A stretch of 36,968 nt of DNA, from the NCBI GenBank assembly GCA_030706265.1, contig JAUZOX010000001.1, positions 1 to 36,968 on the forward strand, written 5' to 3'. A program made the translations under genes and the position numbers. Source of the stretch: Bacteroidota bacterium. GTDB lineage: Bacteria > Bacteroidota > Bacteroidia > Bacteroidales > Cfx3-03. The notes beneath the pieces were generated by a model. The model had not been told where the DNA came from. It did no database searches and saw only the letters and a program-made list of their open reading frames with translations. This document shows, piece after piece, positions 34,948-36,968 of the stretch. Numbering within the stretch: the stretch's first letter is position 1; each line of letters starts with the position of its first letter.

Positions 34948-35106
34948 TTACCGGACAACAATGTTTGGTTTTAATAGTTTCAATCCTAAATCGCAAAACA
35001 AATACCAAATATCCATTTTGCCTTGATAACATTCTAAATCTCTAAGTCCATTAAAAGCGTTACGGTTGTCATATTCTTTTATGTATGGCGGATTACTAAT
35101 TAGTGT
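34948..35106 (-). pseudogene. Fragment of N6-adenine DNA methyltransferase (type II RM-like)
   Basis: A 52-codon minus-strand fragment reads TLISNPPYIKEYDNRNAF, then LRDLECYQGKMDIWYLFCDLGLKLLKPN, to a stop at 34948. NPPY (codons at 35083-35094) is catalytic motif IV of N6-adenine methylases. The surrounding text is like Eco57I/TaqI-type modification enzymes. Upstream it ends against the 5' end of the DDE transposase element; downstream it ends at a stop soon after motif IV. It is a remnant of a restriction-modification gene destroyed by IS insertion. Confidence 0.75.
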
Positions 35107-35177
35107 CTGGCTTTAAACTAGATTTCTCAATAAATATGCGGGTTCTATGATCGATACAAAAAAAGTTCTTTGTATCT

Positions 35178-35557
35178 TTGATCAAAGATAATCTCTTGAA
35201 ATTTTTCAATGATTTGCTTTTAAAATTTGAGCAGCCCAATTGGTCAAGGCAGCCGATATTTTGTTTAATTGATTCTAATCTTGAAAATCACCCACAGATT
35301 ATTTTAATGATGAAAGGGGACATTATTGGCCGTGATCCTGTCTCTCAATTCGGTCGCAAGGACACACCAAGCGTTGAGCAAATAGTACGGGCAGCGATAT
35401 TCAAAGAGGTGAAGGGTTACGATTATCGGGAACTGGAGGAAGCACAGATAGACTCAAGAGCCTGTGAAACCTTCATTAAACCTGAAGGTCGCGATCCATT
35501 CAGTTTCCAATTTTTTCATAAATACATCTCCAGAATTAAGCCTGAAACGACTGATAG
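35178..35557 (+). pseudogene. DDE transposase, N-terminal half (IS5/ISNCY-like, DUF772-type)
   Basis: From a TTG at 35178 the frame reads SNLENHPQIILMMKGDIIGRD, then SVEQIVRAAIFKEVKGYDYRELEEAQIDSRACETFIKPEGRDPF ... FFHKYISRIKPETTD, the N-terminal region of IS5-like transposases. At 35557 the match stops; the rest of the open frame (to 35759) is the antisense of the recombinase gene and meaningless. Residues after KPETTD are found at 3545 on the same strand, and the two halves join in frame through GATAG. The real start may lie a little upstream. Confidence 0.82.
35553..35557. other. Right GATAG junction of the 32-kb segment
   Basis: Partner of 3545-3549. The base after it, 35558, is the last base of the minus-strand recombinase stop codon, so the junction abuts the int gene's 3' end exactly, as att sites of integrating elements often do. 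Confidence 0.6.
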
Positions 35558-36463
35558 TCATCTATTTGTGAAGAAAGGGTGGTCTTGTAATCCTTTTGCA
35601 GTTTCTTCATTGCCAATTTTTAGGTACTTCTCCAGTAGTGCTATTGAAGAATGTCCTGAGAAGTTCTTTATCTCTCTTAAAGGGATACCTGCTCTAGCCA
35701 TATTAGTAAAGCAGGTTCTCCTCCCTGTATGTGATGATATTACTTCCCATAGTTCATAGTTTGTCTTTGTGGTTTGACCCTTTCTTTTTGTTGAGATTGT
35801 AACTGGTCGTTTTAATTTTGCTAGGTGTGCAGCTTCCTTTAAATACTTATTTAGTTTTTGATTAGATATTTGAGGAGGGAAGCCATTATATTTTTCTAAA
35901 ATGTCTGAAACATAAGGGTTAATAGACATCATCATAGTTTTACCTGTCTTTAATGACCTTGTACTAAGAAAACCTTTATTGGTGTTTTCTGATTGTAAAA
36001 TTACTGCATCACTAAATCTTAGTCCTGTGAAACATTGTACAATAAATATATCCCTTACCCAATCCCAGTGCCCTGTAAGAGGAGCAGTAGCAAATTGACG
36101 TACCTCATCTTCCTCTAATGCAACAGTATCTACATCTTCTGACATCTTTTTAAATTGGTTGAAGTCAATATTTGTATGTAGTTTCTTTAAATAGGTTGCA
36201 TTCATAAAAGCCTTCAATTTAGAACCAACAGTACCAGCATAATTTATTGCAGATCCTTTTTCATATATCATGTAATCCATAAGATCCATGTAAAAATTGA
36301 TATCTACTGTTTCAAATGAAGGTTCTTTTTTGTCTTTACAGAATTCCTCTAGGATAGATTTCATGGCATAATAGTTATCTGCTGCCCTTCTTCCTTTTAA
36401 ACTTACTATATTTTCAATGTGTTCGGTAAGATGTTGATAAAAAGACTTACCTTTCTTAGACAC
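35558..36463 (-). CDS. Tyrosine recombinase/integrase, 5'-truncated
   Basis: 301 residues from a GTG at 36463, but the same frame stays open 32 codons further upstream (to 36559, text REFKKDGTRLTKEEFKQRF) with no good start. The true N-terminus (arm-type DNA-binding part) is therefore missing. A SAM-like core-binding domain spans about 5-110. In the catalytic domain box I is CFTGLRFSD (Arg in TGLR), box II is SSHTGRRT (H and R), then SGHSS with the second His, and the nucleophile Tyr in LLEKYLK. The catalytic set is complete. Relatives drive integration of Bacteroidota mobilizable elements. The break at about 36560 is followed by IS21-type DNA, which probably cut the gene. Activity is doubtful unless an internal start works. 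Confidence 0.88.
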   Translation of the reverse strand: MSKKGKSFYQHLTEHIENIVSLKGRRAADNYYAMKSILEEFCKDKKEPSFETVDINFYMDLMDYMIYEKGSAINYAGTVGSKLKAFMNATYLKKLHTNIDFNQFKKMSEDVDTVALEEDEVRQFATAPLTGHWDWVRDIFIVQCFTGLRFSDAVILQSENTNKGFLSTRSLKTGKTMMMSINPYVSDILEKYNGFPPQISNQKLNKYLKEAAHLAKLKRPVTISTKRKGQTTKTNYELWEVISSHTGRRTCFTNMARAGIPLREIKNFSGHSSIALLEKYLKIGNEETAKGLQDHPFFTNR

Positions 36464-36626
36464 CGGTACAACACCAAATGCTTCCTCATCGAACCTTTGT
36501 TTAAACTCTTCTTTTGTTAGTCGGGTACCGTCTTTTTTAAATTCTCTTGAAAGATTTTGTTACCAGAAATCAAATATGCATGTATTTCGGCAATTAAGGA
36601 TGTATGTTTCTGAAGTCAAAAATAGG

Positions 36627-36968
36627 TTAAATATTAGTGCTTAGTTTATTCTCAAAGATGTTTTTTCGGTACTGCATGCGGTAGCTGTTTCCGGTTAATT
36701 TTATAATTTCGCATCGGTACAAGATCCGGTCCAAAAGTGCTGTTGTCAAGACAGTGTCTTTAAGTACATCGGCCCACTCCTTGGGAGATTTATTGGTGGT
36801 GATGATCAGTGAAGTCCTCTCGTGAAGATCATTGATCAGGTTAAAGAAACTCACCGCATCTTGCTGTGTTACGGGGAACATCATGATATCATCAATCACG
36901 AGCAGGTGGGACTTCATAATACGTTTGTATTCCACTGCAGCCTTACGGGTAATGTCTTTCATCTTTAA
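36627..36968 (-). CDS. istB: IS21-family helper ATPase IstB, partial
   Basis: The C-terminal ~113 residues; the gene runs off the window end. The frame continues upstream through the ATG at 36962 (LK precedes it). Walker B is LLVIDDI; a DLHERTSLIITTNKSPKEW segment with sensor-type Asn follows, then the arginine-containing LLDRILYR and the typical end LTGNSYRM. IstB is the AAA+ protein that assists the IstA transposase in IS21 target choice. The IS end should lie between 36560 and 36626, next to the truncated recombinase gene. Walker A is outside the window. Confidence 0.88.
   Translation of the reverse strand, partial: LKMKDITRKAAVEYKRIMKSHLLVIDDIMMFPVTQQDAVSFFNLINDLHERTSLIITTNKSPKEWADVLKDTVLTTALLDRILYRCEIIKLTGNSYRMQYRKNIFENKLSTNI

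Noticed and set aside
35558..35759. Continuation of the N-terminal transposase frame
   Set aside because: It is antisense to the well-conserved catalytic C-terminus of the tyrosine recombinase; the family match ends at GATAG.
1..36968. Window as a complete circular molecule
   Set aside because: Joining the two ends puts a stop codon shortly upstream of the partial IstB frame, so the ends are not adjacent; the circular signal concerns only 3545-35557.

Overview
The window comes from a Bacteroidota chromosome or large mobile element. The evidence is an adjacent SusC/SusD pair, a FecR-type anti-sigma with an ECF sigma factor, a TAnnTTTG-type promoter box, AT-rich intergenic DNA and Bacteroidota-type transposase and integrase relatives. 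I cannot resolve the order or genus.

Layout. 1-3544: an accessory strip with a nucleotidyltransferase, two hypothetical proteins (one ending in three 18-residue Pro/Gly repeats), hairpins and short repeats. 3545-4539: the C-terminal half of a decayed DDE transposase. 4540-5084: AT-rich DNA with a parS-like site and direct repeats. 5085-33432: a polysaccharide utilization locus (PUL), all on the + strand: ECF sigma, FecR anti-sigma, SusC with an N-terminal STN signalling domain, SusD, a CE12-type esterase, a nested IS block (13820-15542), three alpha/beta-hydrolase esterases, GH53 galactanase, GH115 alpha-glucuronidase, GH106 rhamnosidase, a CE4-like deacetylase, GH78 rhamnosidase, another esterase and a GH2 beta-galactosidase. 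33537-35557: a graveyard of IS30, IS3, IS1634 and IS4 fragments, a methyltransferase remnant, and the N-terminal half of the same DDE transposase seen at 3545. 35558-36968: a 5'-truncated tyrosine recombinase and a partial IS21 IstB gene.

How the genes work together (inference from families): the STN-SusC senses imported oligosaccharide and signals through FecR to the sigma factor. SusCD import the glycan. The enzymes fit an acetylated, rhamnose-, galactose- and glucuronate-containing pectic or arabinogalactan-type plant polysaccharide: esterases remove acyl groups, GH78/GH106 release rhamnose, GH115 removes glucuronate, and GH53/GH2 cut beta-galactan. No polysaccharide lyase or SusE/F-like protein is in view.

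Two mobile-DNA signals stand out. (1) The two transposase halves bracket 32 kb in circularly permuted order. They share a GATAG pentamer at which they would rejoin exactly in frame, and one junction abuts the stop codon of the tyrosine recombinase. This looks like a 32-kb PUL-bearing circle fused into the flanking DNA. (2) A decamer family TTATG(G/T)AAAG, forming a 418-bp MITE-like element and two 20-bp (near-)palindromes, sits at three DDE-transposase breakpoints. All three are at the same codon position and phase, just after the catalytic glutamate. This suggests an undescribed element that targets transposase genes.
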